64,000 bases of DNA from Desulfurococcales archaeon (GTDB taxonomy: Archaea; Thermoproteota; Thermoprotei_A; Sulfolobales; AG1). How positions within the stretch are numbered: the first letter of the stretch is position 1; each line of letters starts with the position of its first letter. The DNA lies in assembly GCA_009903825.1 (NCBI GenBank), contig WYEN01000104.1, forward strand, positions 1-64,000, given 5' to 3'. Below, one piece after another: positions 1 through 9,357 of this stretch. The notes beneath the pieces were generated by a model that did not search any database, was not told where the DNA came from, and saw only the letters and a list, made by a program, of their open reading frames with translations. A program made the translations under genes and the position numbers.

Positions 1-1
1 T

Positions 2-2368
2 CTCGTAGGCTCTTCATCGACAGATCTTTATGCTCCTAATGCTAGCAGATATCTTGTTCAGGCGCCTCTCATGTGGAGCAAAGGATACACTGGAAAAGAT
101 GTTAAGGTTGCTGTGATTGACACAGGAATACAATCTAGACATCCGTGGCTTATAAGACCTGATAACACTAGCGTGGTTGCTTTTCATTATGATGTCACAA
201 ATGATACTTTAGAGTATTGTGGATTTCATGGTACTCATGTCGCCGGCATAATAGCTGCTCAGTTTGATTCTTTTCAGAAAATTGGCATAGGCTCTAACTA
301 TACTTATCCCGGAGTGGCTCCTGACGCAATTATATACGATATAAAAGTGTTTAACAGCTCTTATGAAGATTGTGAATCAACAAAATCCAGCTGGATAATT
401 AAAGGCCTTGAGATAGCTCTCACAGGCCCGGATGGAAAGCCTAACACTGGCGATGAGGCTGACATTATAAGTATGAGCCTTGGCGGATTAGTGGAGCCCT
501 ATATAATACCTTATATAAAAACACATCCACTTATACAAGCGCTTTCTAAGGCTGCATCAATGAATAAGCTTGTTGTGATTGCTGCAGGAAATTACGGACC
601 TGGAGGATATACGATCAATTATATGTGTGTTGCAAGCGGCGTCATATGCGTGGCTGCATCAGGAGATCAATGGAGTCTTGATGTTAACAGACTTTTTACA
701 GCATTCTTCAGCTCTAGAGGACCTATCCCATGGGACACTCCGCCTCTAATGATCTCTGCTCCAGGGATCTTTGTTATATCATCTATACCCACTGATTACA
801 GACCTCCCTATGTGGCTGCTGCCGCAAGCGGAACTTCAATGGCTACTCCACATGTCTCAGGAGTATTGGCATTGTTAAGACAGGCTTTGCCAACTGCCTC
901 TTCAAAAGATCTTGTGATCAGATTAATGAACTCAGGTCTATTATATAAGAACAAAGGTTCGTATGAAGATATATATCCATGGAATAGATATCTGATCACT
1001 CCTAACCAGAGTATTCTTGCAGCAGGAGATCCTTATAAAGATCCTAATCCTATGGTAGAGGGCTTTGGATTTGTAAGAGCCTATGACGCATTATCTAATA
1101 TGATCCAGGTCACTTACGAGACCGGCGATCTTGTAAGATACTTGATCATAGAGCCTGGAGAGAGTAGAAATATAGGGAAAGTATATATAAGAAACATAGG
1201 CTCAAATAAAGTATCAGTCTCATTATATGTTGTAGGGTTCGAGAGCTACGGAGGGTTTAGCAATATAAAAGGATCTATAGATATATCACCGAATCAAATA
1301 ATGATTCAGCCTCTCTCAACAGGCGTAGTAGATCTGAGAGTAAATATTGATAAAAACATTTTTCCAGGGACGTATTCTGGGTATATAGTTGCTGTTGCTA
1401 GAACTGAGGATGGCAGAGAGTTTAATGCAAAAATAATTCTCTCTGTGACAGTCCCGCTGAAAATAGATTCTCAGTATCCAAGAGTTTCTTTACAGACTTT
1501 CGCAGGTTTATCTGCTGAGCCGTTATACTACTTAGGCATATCTTCTCCCGAGTGGATATCGTTTATAATAAATGTGTCTCAGATCCCGTCAACACCTCTT
1601 CTGCTAAGATTTGTATCTAAAGACTCTTTGGTGAATATGCACATAGATGATCTAATGATTATACCTCCGACAAACGAGTTCATAAGTTTAGCTACAGGAA
1701 ACATATTATTCGAACACAAAGGATATCATGTTCTAGTGATCGGATGGTTATATGGAGCGTATGATGAAGGAACTTTATCAATAGATCTTTACTCATCATC
1801 AGAATCTCCAGAGATCATTTTAAGTAGCGTGTCTTATAATATATCTTCTCTCTATAAAGAGCTTGATGAGCTTAGATCTAGGCTCTCCTCACTAGAGCTT
1901 AATATGTCACAGATTTCTTCAAACATATCTGAGATAAACAACATCTTAAGAAACACAAGACTTGACATAGAAGATCTTAGACTGAAGATCATCGACTTAA
2001 ATAGTTCGATTATAGATTTAAGAGATTATCTCGTGAGATATATAGAAGATCTTAATAAAACTGTTTATATAGAGGTTAACGAGCTTTATACCAGATATAC
2101 GATGTTGAATGAGTCTTTGAGAAATTTCAATGCAAGCCTCTCTGAAATTACAAAAAATGTTGGCATACTATATGATGAGGTGTCTAATCTTAGAAATAAC
2201 GTTGAGAAAACAAGCTTAACATTATCTCAAGAAGTCTCTGACCTAAAAAGTTATGTTGATAATAATCTGAGAATATACGTGATATTAATATCTTTGGCTT
2301 TTGCGATCTCTATAATATCACTATTGATCTCATTGTATATTGTGATTAGAAGAAAAAGCTCTTCTTAA
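2..2368 (+). CDS. Subtilisin-like serine protease, membrane-anchored by a coiled-coil stalk (5' end outside window)
   Basis: The reading frame is open to the left edge, so the N-terminus is missing; the first internal ATG is at 71. Counting from that Met, the S8 catalytic triad is visible: Asp17 in VAVIDTG, His53 in HGTHVAG and Ser256 in SGTSMATPHVSG, with the oxyanion Asn174 in AAGNYGPGG. The catalytic domain is followed by beta-rich sequence, then about 150 residues of heptad-like coiled coil (about 590-735) with many N-x-S/T sequons, one membrane helix (about 736-758) and a short basic tail. An extracellular protease held away from the membrane on a stalk is the likely arrangement, as for Staphylothermus surface-layer proteases. 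The substrate is unknown. Confidence 0.9.
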   Translation, partial: LVGSSSTDLYAPNASRYLVQAPLMWSKGYTGKDVKVAVIDTGIQSRHPWLIRPDNTSVVAFHYDVTNDTLEYCGFHGTHVAGIIAAQFDSFQKIGIGSNYTYPGVAPDAIIYDIKVFNSSYEDCESTKSSWIIKGLEIALTGPDGKPNTGDEADIISMSLGGLVEPYIIPYIKTHPLIQALSKAASMNKLVVIAAGNYGPGGYTINYMCVASGVICVAASGDQWSLDVNRLFTAFFSSRGPIPWDTPPLMISAPGIFVISSIPTDYRPPYVAAAASGTSMATPHVSGVLALLRQALPTASSKDLVIRLMNSGLLYKNKGSYEDIYPWNRYLITPNQSILAAGDPYKDPNPMVEGFGFVRAYDALSNMIQVTYETGDLVRYLIIEPGESRNIGKVYIRNIGSNKVSVSLYVVGFESYGGFSNIKGSIDISPNQIMIQPLSTGVVDLRVNIDKNIFPGTYSGYIVAVARTEDGREFNAKIILSVTVPLKIDSQYPRVSLQTFAGLSAEPLYYLGISSPEWISFIINVSQIPSTPLLLRFVSKDSLVNMHIDDLMIIPPTNEFISLATGNILFEHKGYHVLVIGWLYGAYDEGTLSIDLYSSSESPEIILSSVSYNISSLYKELDELRSRLSSLELNMSQISSNISEINNILRNTRLDIEDLRLKIIDLNSSIIDLRDYLVRYIEDLNKTVYIEVNELYTRYTMLNESLRNFNASLSEITKNVGILYDEVSNLRNNVEKTSLTLSQEVSDLKSYVDNNLRIYVILISLAFAISIISLLISLYIVIRRKSSS

Positions 2369-2420
2369 ATAAAAAAGATTTTTTAAGCATCTATTGATAC
2401 TAGATTTTGTGTGAAACACA

Positions 2421-2636
2421 ATGCCTGTCGAGATAAAAGATCTTAATAAATTTCTTGAGATAGCTAGCAGAGCTGTGGAATGTAGAGTTGTTAGAAAAGA
2501 CGACGGGGGAAAGATCAAGGCCAGGACCAGAAGATATTTATATACTTATGTTGTAAGTAAAGAAAACTTCGACGAGATCCTTGAGAAAATCAAAGAAGTA
2601 TGTAAAAATTTGATTGAGATAGGTGCTGAGAAATAG
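2421..2636 (+). CDS. rpl38e: 50S ribosomal protein L38e
   Basis: The 71-residue basic protein matches the L38e family in length and pattern: an MP-EI start, a central basic stretch and the hallmark RRYLYTYVV segment followed by a C-terminal helix. L38e is a small large-subunit protein shared by eukaryotes and some Crenarchaeota, so it is also a taxonomic marker. It starts at ATG about 50 bases after the protease stop, behind an AT-rich promoter-like stretch (TTTTTTAAG near 2380). The next gene begins 21 bases downstream and may be cotranscribed. Confidence 0.88.
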   Translation: MPVEIKDLNKFLEIASRAVECRVVRKDDGGKIKARTRRYLYTYVVSKENFDEILEKIKEVCKNLIEIGAEK

Positions 2637-2657
2637 CATATAGAGGCATTTATATCA

Positions 2658-3155
2658 ATGATCAAATGGTTTGGACATAAAATATATTTTCACGAAAATC
2701 TTATATGGAATTATATTTATTCTCTGAGAATACGTGAGTATCCCATAGAAAGAGGCTCTCTCCCTATATATTTTAGATTAGAACATAGACTAATTGTAGA
2801 TGACAACGATCTTGTTTTAGAAGTGAGGTCTCCTGAGGGTTTTATCTTCGATATAAAAAAGATCGGATATTCTGACAATGTTGATTCTGGGAGACTTCTA
2901 ACAGATCTTTTGTATATATATTTGAGAAGTTATGAAGAAAGAGCTAGATCATATGAGAGCGAGATATATGAATACATAGATCATACGTTAATATATGATA
3001 AATTATGTTCTATCACAAAAAACTTAAGACCTCCAGTGGTGGCAGGTCTTTTAGAAACTATATATATCACCGAGACTGGAAGAAACATATATGCTCAACT
3101 AACTCTACATGTCAATTGGAACTATATTATTGATTACAAAAGTTCTTATAAATAG
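2658..3155 (+). CDS. Hypothetical protein, 165 aa
   Basis: I do not recognise a family. The protein is soluble-looking, rich in Tyr, Ile and Arg, with no signal peptide or membrane helix. The first half looks like mixed beta-strand sequence and a helix with repeated Arg/Glu lies around residues 85-115. It starts at ATG 21 bases after rpl38e on the same strand, so it is probably in the same transcript. Codon use matches its neighbours and there are no internal stops, which supports a real gene. No function can be assigned. Confidence 0.65.
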   Translation: MIKWFGHKIYFHENLIWNYIYSLRIREYPIERGSLPIYFRLEHRLIVDDNDLVLEVRSPEGFIFDIKKIGYSDNVDSGRLLTDLLYIYLRSYEERARSYESEIYEYIDHTLIYDKLCSITKNLRPPVVAGLLETIYITETGRNIYAQLTLHVNWNYIIDYKSSYK

Positions 3156-3218
3156 ATGAGCAGTAATTAAATGCTTAATTTTTAAGTTTTCCTAGACCTA
3201 ATTAAAAAGGTGATTTAA

Positions 3219-3545
3219 ATAGCAAAGATCGTCAGGGTAGTTCTCGATGATGCCTCACATCATCCTCAGCATAAAGAATTTAATGAACTAGCGAAATGGC
3301 TCTCTGAGAGACTAAAGGTGGAGCTAAAGATCTTAGAGGAAGACTATATATATGTAAACGAATATGGTGAGAAAGACGAGTTCGGCTTTGGATGGTTGCC
3401 ACAGCTTTTTGTAGAGGTAGATGATGGCAGAGTAATACCTGTATTAACTAAGATACCTTTTAATCCATCGACGTTAAAACCAGACTTAGATGAGGCTAAA
3501 AGACAGATAGAGAAGATATTAAAAGAAAATAACATAATGATCTAA
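3219..3545 (+). CDS. Hypothetical protein, 108 aa, probable ATA start
   Basis: A GTG at 3318 would give only 75 residues. The frame is open and protein-like back to 3219, where a codon ATA follows a GGTGAT ribosome binding site by about 4 bases. The codon just before it is a TAA stop, so no canonical start exists upstream. The added N-terminus begins AKIVRVVLDDASHHPQHKEF and reads like a folded beta-alpha unit. The full product would be 108 residues, mixed alpha/beta, with a C-terminal basic helix. The family is not recognised. Either initiation occurs at AUA or the annotated GTG start discards a coding N-terminus. Confidence is higher for the gene than for the start. Confidence 0.6.
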   Translation: MAKIVRVVLDDASHHPQHKEFNELAKWLSERLKVELKILEEDYIYVNEYGEKDEFGFGWLPQLFVEVDDGRVIPVLTKIPFNPSTLKPDLDEAKRQIEKILKENNIMI

Positions 3546-3692
3546 GATAGATCTTTTATCATAAATTTTTATTTCTACACACTTTTTCACAAAAGATCTT
3601 TTCTATCCCGATGATTCTTGAACAATAAAGAATCATTTATAAAAGATTTTTTAAGCTACGTATTCTCAGAATTCTTTGGTGAATAAAAATTT

Positions 3693-5114
3693 GTGTTAAA
3701 GATCTATAATACTTTAACTAAAAAAATTGAGGAGTTCACTCCATTTGAGAATAATATTGTGAGAGCATATTTCTGTGGGCCTACGCCTTATGACCATACT
3801 CATATAGGTCATGCAAGGTCTTATATCGCCTTTGATTTTCTAAAGAGATATATATCATCATTGGGATATCACTTTATTCATGTTCAGAATGTAACTGATA
3901 TAGATGATAAGATCATTAGAAGATCTTATGAAGAGAAGAGAGATTGGAGAGAGATTGCAGATTATTACACAAGAGAGTATATAGATCTGATGAATCAGCT
4001 GGGGGTCAAAATAGATTTTCATCCTAAAGTCACAGATCATATAAAAGATATTATAGACTTTATACAAGTATTGATCGATAAAGGACATGCTTATGTAGCC
4101 CCGAGCGGATCTGTGTATTTTGATGTGACGACATATAAAGATTATGGAAGACTAAGTGGAAGAAGTCTACAAGAACAGTGGAGACAAGAGGAAGAGTTTT
4201 TATCTGAGAAAAAGAATCCTTTTGATTTTGCTCTTTGGAAAGCTGCAAAACCTGGAGAACCTTATTGGGACTCTCCATGGGGAAAAGGACGTCCTGGATG
4301 GCATATAGAATGTAGTGTTATGAGCTCAAAATATTTAGGATCAAAAATTGATATACATGGAGGCGGTCAAGATCTTATATTTCCACATCATGAGAACGAG
4401 AGAGCTCAAAGCGAATCTTATTTCGGAACATCTCCCTGGGTGAAATATTGGGTTCACATAGGATATCTCACAATATCTGGTGAGAAAATGAGCAAGAGCT
4501 TAGGAAATATAATTCCTCTTAAAGAAGCCATATCTAAATGGAGTGCTCCAGTTTTAAGGCTATGGATCTTTTCAGCTCATTATAGAAAACCTATTGATTA
4601 TAAAGAAGAATCGTTAGAACAAATGTCTGTGTTATATAAAAGACTGAGAAATGCTCATGAGATCCTTATAAGAATGATTCGTGAGAAGCCTCTGGAACAT
4701 AATTTGTCTGAGAGAGAACTTGAGATATGGAGCAGATTAGATGATCTATGGAGTAGATTTAAAAATGCTTTAGATGAAGATCTTAATACTCCTGAGGCTC
4801 TGGCTCATCTAAATAAATTTATATCTATTATATATTCAGAGATAATCTCTAGAGAGAGCACAGGACTGGTTTTCAAAGCTCTTAACATAATTGATAGAAT
4901 GAATCAGATACTAGGGATCCTACCAGAAACTTTGGCTCCTCCTAAGACCTCTGAAGATTTCGAAGACATGATCAAGCTGATTATAGAGGTTAGAAAAAGA
5001 TTGAGACAAAAGAAGATGTATGATGAAGCTGACTGGATAAGAAATGAGCTTTTGAAACGAGGGATCAGGCTAATGGACTCTAAAGATGAAACTATATGGG
5101 TCAGAGAAAAATAA
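3693..5114 (+). CDS. cysS: Cysteinyl-tRNA synthetase
   Basis: This class I aminoacyl-tRNA synthetase charges tRNA-Cys. Cys28 (zinc ligand) lies in FCGPTPYDHTHIGH, with the HIGH motif at residues 37-40. The other zinc-site motifs WHIECSVM and GGGQDLIFPHHENE follow, and KMSKS is at 265-269. The length of 473 residues is normal, including a C-terminal DALR-like anticodon-recognition domain. It starts at GTG behind GGTGA (3679-3683). A promoter-like TTATAAAAGATTTTTTAAG run lies at about 3638-3656. It ends four bases before the convergent small gene on the minus strand. Confidence 0.97.
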   Translation: MLKIYNTLTKKIEEFTPFENNIVRAYFCGPTPYDHTHIGHARSYIAFDFLKRYISSLGYHFIHVQNVTDIDDKIIRRSYEEKRDWREIADYYTREYIDLMNQLGVKIDFHPKVTDHIKDIIDFIQVLIDKGHAYVAPSGSVYFDVTTYKDYGRLSGRSLQEQWRQEEEFLSEKKNPFDFALWKAAKPGEPYWDSPWGKGRPGWHIECSVMSSKYLGSKIDIHGGGQDLIFPHHENERAQSESYFGTSPWVKYWVHIGYLTISGEKMSKSLGNIIPLKEAISKWSAPVLRLWIFSAHYRKPIDYKEESLEQMSVLYKRLRNAHEILIRMIREKPLEHNLSERELEIWSRLDDLWSRFKNALDEDLNTPEALAHLNKFISIIYSEIISRESTGLVFKALNIIDRMNQILGILPETLAPPKTSEDFEDMIKLIIEVRKRLRQKKMYDEADWIRNELLKRGIRLMDSKDETIWVREK

Positions 5115-5118
5115 AGGA

Positions 5119-5373
5119 TCATTTCTCTTCTTCTTTGCCAAGCTCTAGATCTGTGTATGTCTCAATAATATTTTTCCTATATGCATATTCAAACACGACC
5201 CTATGATCTATTTCATCAATTTTTATGTTATCGACATTCAGCTTTTTCTCATCTCTTAACCATTTTATGAAATCGTCTAACAATCCTGCATCAATTATCC
5301 TCTGTATCATCTCTATCTTATCAAAATCTTCAGGAATATTATTAATGATCCTAATGTTTTTCTCTTTCTTCAT
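5119..5373 (-). CDS. Hypothetical protein, 84 aa
   Basis: A longer frame reaches 5442. The ATG at 5373 is preferred because GTGGTG lies just upstream and the residues before it look non-coding. The product MKKEKNIRIINNIPEDFDKI... is a charged, soluble, probably all-helical small protein with an acidic C-terminus ending GKEEEK. No family is recognised. It converges with cysS with four bases between the stop codons. The minus-strand genes beyond it (fttA) lie upstream of its start with about 120 bases of AT-rich spacer, so it probably has its own promoter. Confidence 0.6.
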   Translation of the reverse strand: MKKEKNIRIINNIPEDFDKIEMIQRIIDAGLLDDFIKWLRDEKKLNVDNIKIDEIDHRVVFEYAYRKNIIETYTDLELGKEEEK

Positions 5374-5493
5374 AAATTGAACACCACGAAAAGAATTATT
5401 TCTAGTTATATATAGACTTTCATCAGATAAAAGATTTAACACGTTTGATCATTGCAATGATCAATAAAAATCTCGTAATAAAGTATAAAATCA

Positions 5494-7440
5494 TCAGGAT
5501 CTTTTTAGAACTATAGTATCTAATACATCTGGAACTAATATATCTAAACTTTTGTATATTCTCCTAAGATCTTTATCTTTTTCAATATAGCTGGCAAAGC
5601 TCTCAATAATAGATGCCTCACCATGATTTAATATTATCTTTCTAGGCTTAGGCTCTATATTCTTTAGAAAATCTATAAGTTGAGAACGATCGCTATGTCC
5701 TGAGAATCCTTCCACGCTGTGAACTTCTAAAGCTACTTTAATAACTCTCATTCTGCCATCTTCATCTGGTAAAAGAATCTCTTTCTCTCCATCTTTTATT
5801 CTTCTGCCTAAAGTACCCTGAACCTGATAATTAACAAATATAAGACTATTACGAGGATCTCCAGCTAGCTCTCTGAAATATTCTATTATAGGCCCTCCAG
5901 TCATCATACCACTGGTTGCCATTATTATTGAAGGTTCTTTGGAACTTATTACATCTGATCTGGCGTTTCTATCATCAACTCTCTGAAAAGTTGGATAGTT
6001 AAACGGGTTTTCTCCAGATTTAAATAATTGAAATACTTCTTTTGATAAAAGCTCTGGGTAAGCCATGTATATAGATGTCACCTCGTCAATCATTCCTTCT
6101 ATATACACGGGAATCTCAGGTAGAGATTTGTTTAGAAAAGCTTCTCTAAGGATCAACATGATCTCTTGAGCCCTGCCTACACTCAAGGTTGGTATAAGCA
6201 CTTTTCCTCCTCTTTTTAAAGTCTCTCTAATAATGCCTATGAATCTCTCTTCAGCCTCTTCTCTCTGTGGAAGCACAGTTGTTCCATAAGTGCTCTCTAA
6301 GATCATAGCATCAATTCTCGGGAACTGATCATCTGCTTTATCTAATAACTTCGTCTTCTGATACTTCATATCGCTGGTGTAAAGAATGTTGTAATAACCG
6401 TTGCCTATGTGAAGATGAGCCATTGCAGATCCTAGTATATGTCCTGCATTATAAAACGTTAATTTTATATCTGGTGTTATATCTGTGGTCTCGTTATATT
6501 TAAGAGGTATTGTATGTAATATCATCTGCTGAACTTCTTTATGTGAATAAGGCATTTTTTTGCCTTCTCTACGCGCAAGATCTAGTATATCAAGCTGTAG
6601 CAAGGCCATGAGATCTCTAGTTGCCTCAGTAGTATATACAGGCCCTCTATAGCCGAATTTAAATAGTAGAGGGACAAGGCCGCAATGATCAACATGAGCA
6701 TGTGTCACAATGACTGCGTCAATATCTTCAGGAGAGATCTCTAGAGCATCTAATCTCGGGTATTTGTTAGGAGGTCTCTCAATGCCTGGGTTTAGACCAA
6801 AGTCTAGAAGAACTTTGCTTTCGGCAGTCTCTACAAGCACGGCTGATCTGCCTACCTCTCTGAAGCCTCCTAAAGCTGTTATTTTCACAAACTTGTTTCC
6901 TATGACAGATCCTCTGTGAATACTCTCTCCAACAGATCTTAATACTCTAATTCTATAATCATTTTCTTGAAGCATATAATTGATGATCCCTTCTAATAAT
7001 CTTGATTCTTGAGGAAGTTTTCTTACAACCTTGGGTCTCCAACCTGTCTCTATAAGGATCTGTTTTAAAGTTTTTCCTTCATCACCTATCACAAGACCGG
7101 GCTTCACAGCTTTTATTATGACTTCTCCAAGAACATCATCAAATAATATATCTTTTTCTGTGACGCCAGCGTCAGGGTCTAAGATACTTAGAATTATCTT
7201 TTTAGCTTCTTCTTTCTTTTTTCGAGAGCTCTCATCTACTTTTACTATGATCCTTTTCTTGATAGTCTTAGCAATATTTCTAATAAACATATTGTTTGAT
7301 ACTATAAACTCAGGATTTCTCACATAGATCACTATGTAAGGTCCCTCAAACTCAATTTTTTTGAGCCCAGCTTCTACAGGGATATTTGAGGCTATAGTTT
7401 TTCTTATATTATCAAGTATTTTATCTCTCAATCTAGCCAC
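5494..7440 (-). CDS. fttA: KH-domain beta-CASP ribonuclease aCPSF1 / transcription termination factor FttA
   Basis: The order is two N-terminal KH-type RNA-binding segments (about residues 1-140), then a metallo-beta-lactamase core with the HAHVDH zinc motif near residue 246 and further metal-site histidines, the inserted beta-CASP domain, and a C-terminal EVHSVEGFSGHSDR motif. The length of 648 matches the family. In archaea this protein is a 5'-3' exonuclease and endonuclease that cleaves nascent RNA and terminates transcription. It lies 74 bases downstream of psmB on the same strand, a common archaeal pairing. The ATG start fits the usual MARLRDKIL-like N-terminus. Confidence 0.95.
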   Translation of the reverse strand: MARLRDKILDNIRKTIASNIPVEAGLKKIEFEGPYIVIYVRNPEFIVSNNMFIRNIAKTIKKRIIVKVDESSRKKKEEAKKIILSILDPDAGVTEKDILFDDVLGEVIIKAVKPGLVIGDEGKTLKQILIETGWRPKVVRKLPQESRLLEGIINYMLQENDYRIRVLRSVGESIHRGSVIGNKFVKITALGGFREVGRSAVLVETAESKVLLDFGLNPGIERPPNKYPRLDALEISPEDIDAVIVTHAHVDHCGLVPLLFKFGYRGPVYTTEATRDLMALLQLDILDLARREGKKMPYSHKEVQQMILHTIPLKYNETTDITPDIKLTFYNAGHILGSAMAHLHIGNGYYNILYTSDMKYQKTKLLDKADDQFPRIDAMILESTYGTTVLPQREEAEERFIGIIRETLKRGGKVLIPTLSVGRAQEIMLILREAFLNKSLPEIPVYIEGMIDEVTSIYMAYPELLSKEVFQLFKSGENPFNYPTFQRVDDRNARSDVISSKEPSIIMATSGMMTGGPIIEYFRELAGDPRNSLIFVNYQVQGTLGRRIKDGEKEILLPDEDGRMRVIKVALEVHSVEGFSGHSDRSQLIDFLKNIEPKPRKIILNHGEASIIESFASYIEKDKDLRRIYKSLDILVPDVLDTIVLKRS

Positions 7441-7514
7441 CTTTTATAGAAAATATTTTTGATAGCCACACCTGATTTTAATAATCTGTCAGTCTAGTCT
7501 ATCATTAATTTGAT

Positions 7515-8150
7515 TTAGGCTATTGAGAAATAAAAGCTTTTCACACCAGATTTTGTTATAGCAACCACGTCAACTCCCTCCCCTGTGAATACATCTCGTT
7601 TTACAGCAGCAACTACAGCTTGTCTTGCCAACTCAACTGCTTTATCAAGATCCATGTCCTCAGAATATGCATTTTCTAAGATCCCTATTGCAGTAGGACT
7701 TCCGCTTCCAGTAGCTACATATCTCTCTTCAGTAAGATCTCCGAAAATATTTATCTGAAAAAGTCTCGGTCTCTCATCTATGTCGATTCCTCCTAACAAA
7801 AGCTGAACTATATATGGGAAATATTTGCTCTCATTTAATAAAAGTGATAATAAACTGGCCATTGCTCTTAGACTCATTCTTTTTCCAGTTCTCACATAAT
7901 GAAGTCTGTTTTCTGCTCTTATATAGTCAGCCAAGATCTGTGCATCAGCAACTAATCCTGCTATTGTCATTGCCGTCCTCTCATCTATTATTTCAATCTT
8001 TTTAACATTTCTATGAGCAACATAGATCCCTGCTGAAGCTCTTTTATCTGCTGCTAATATAACAAAGTCTCTAGTTGCTATACCAACTGTTGTAGTTCCT
8101 TTCAAGACCTTCTCTACCACATCTCTTATCATCTCGCTTCTCTTTATCAT
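7515..8150 (-). CDS. psmB: Proteasome subunit beta
   Basis: This is the catalytic subunit of the archaeal 20S proteasome. A short propeptide of 18 residues ends in KG followed by Thr19-Thr-Thr-Val-Gly, so autocleavage would expose Thr19 as the N-terminal nucleophile. Lys51-equivalent sequence AADKRASAG and the downstream SGSPTAIGILE and GVDVVAI motifs are present. The length of 211 is normal. It is transcribed away from the G1P dehydrogenase gene, with 59 bases of shared promoter region between them, and runs toward fttA. Crenarchaea usually have two beta paralogues; the AADK lysine and GTTTVG suggest an active one. Confidence 0.95.
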   Translation of the reverse strand: MIKRSEMIRDVVEKVLKGTTTVGIATRDFVILAADKRASAGIYVAHRNVKKIEIIDERTAMTIAGLVADAQILADYIRAENRLHYVRTGKRMSLRAMASLLSLLLNESKYFPYIVQLLLGGIDIDERPRLFQINIFGDLTEERYVATGSGSPTAIGILENAYSEDMDLDKAVELARQAVVAAVKRDVFTGEGVDVVAITKSGVKSFYFSIA

Positions 8151-8209
8151 CTTATGTTCAACTCATTTATATATATTGAGATAGCTTTTATAATATTTGT
8201 AGAAGATTT

Positions 8210-9280
8210 ATGTATAAAGAATCAGATGTGCATCAAATAGATCTTCCTAAGAGAATTGTTATTGGAACAAAGGTCAGAGAAGATCTTCCTAGACATCTTA
8301 AGGAGCTTGATATAAAAGGTGTTGTAATAATCATAACAGGATCCTCGAGCACTATTTCCATAGGAGATGAAATAAGAAGTATTCTCTCAAATCATGGTTA
8401 TGAGGTTTTTACATTTAAGACGAGAGAGCCTACTATTGATGAAGTCAGAAAGATCGTTAATGATGTTCTCAAAGATCATTTGAAGCCTAAAGCAGTCTTA
8501 GGGGTTGGGGGAGGAAAAGCTATTGATGTGGCTAAATATGTTTCTAAAGAGCTTCATACAGATCTTATATCTATCCCAACCACTTTATCTCATGATGGTG
8601 TTGCCTCGCCGTTTGCCTCTTTAAAAGGTATGAATACTTTAGTATCTATAAAAACCACGACCCCTCTAATGATCATGGTTGATATGGATTATATTATTAA
8701 AGCTCCGAGAAGACATTTAATAGCTGGCGTAGGAGATCTTGTGGCTAAATATACTGCCGTTTTAGACTGGAGATTAGCTCATAATCTTTTAGGAGAATAT
8801 TATGCAGAATATGCAGCCTCATTAGCTATTCACAGTGCTAATCACGTTTTAACTTCATGGGAGAAGATTAAATACGGATCTGAAGAGGGTTATAGAGTTG
8901 TTGCAGAAGGATTGATAAGTAGTGGAGTAGCGATGTGTATAGCAGGATCTACTAGACCGGCCAGCGGCTCTGAACATTTATTTAGTCACGCGCTTGATTT
9001 TGTGGCTAACTATCCAGCTCTTCATGGAGAACAAGTTGGGGTCGGCACTATAATGATGGCTTATCTTCATGGAAAAAACTGGCGTAAGATAAGAAATATT
9101 CTTAAGAATATAGGCGCTCCAGTGACAGCTAGAGAGTTGGGGGTCTCAGAGGAGAAGATAATTGAGGCATTAACTATTGCTCACAAGATCAGACCTGATA
9201 GATATACTATATTAGGGAGAGAAGGTCTCTCGTGGAAAGCTGCTGAGAATCTGGCTAGAAATACAGGAGTCATATCATAA
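8210..9280 (+). CDS. egsA: sn-Glycerol-1-phosphate dehydrogenase
   Basis: The enzyme reduces dihydroxyacetone phosphate to sn-glycerol-1-phosphate, the step that sets archaeal membrane-lipid stereochemistry. The nucleotide-binding GVGGGKAIDVAKY motif is followed by SIPTTLSHDGVASP, and the zinc-site histidines are in SHALDF and LHGEQVGVG. The length of 356 residues is typical. It begins at ATG, divergent from psmB. It sits just before the translation cluster and is separated from rps19e by 77 bases that contain a TATA-like ATAAGGTATAAAA, so the next cluster probably has its own promoter. Confidence 0.96.
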   Translation: MYKESDVHQIDLPKRIVIGTKVREDLPRHLKELDIKGVVIIITGSSSTISIGDEIRSILSNHGYEVFTFKTREPTIDEVRKIVNDVLKDHLKPKAVLGVGGGKAIDVAKYVSKELHTDLISIPTTLSHDGVASPFASLKGMNTLVSIKTTTPLMIMVDMDYIIKAPRRHLIAGVGDLVAKYTAVLDWRLAHNLLGEYYAEYAASLAIHSANHVLTSWEKIKYGSEEGYRVVAEGLISSGVAMCIAGSTRPASGSEHLFSHALDFVANYPALHGEQVGVGTIMMAYLHGKNWRKIRNILKNIGAPVTARELGVSEEKIIEALTIAHKIRPDRYTILGREGLSWKAAENLARNTGVIS

Positions 9281-9357
9281 TCTTAAATTAATATTTCTGA
9301 GACAAAGATCTTTTCTATCTTTATAAGGTATAAAAAATCTTATTTATTGGTATAACG

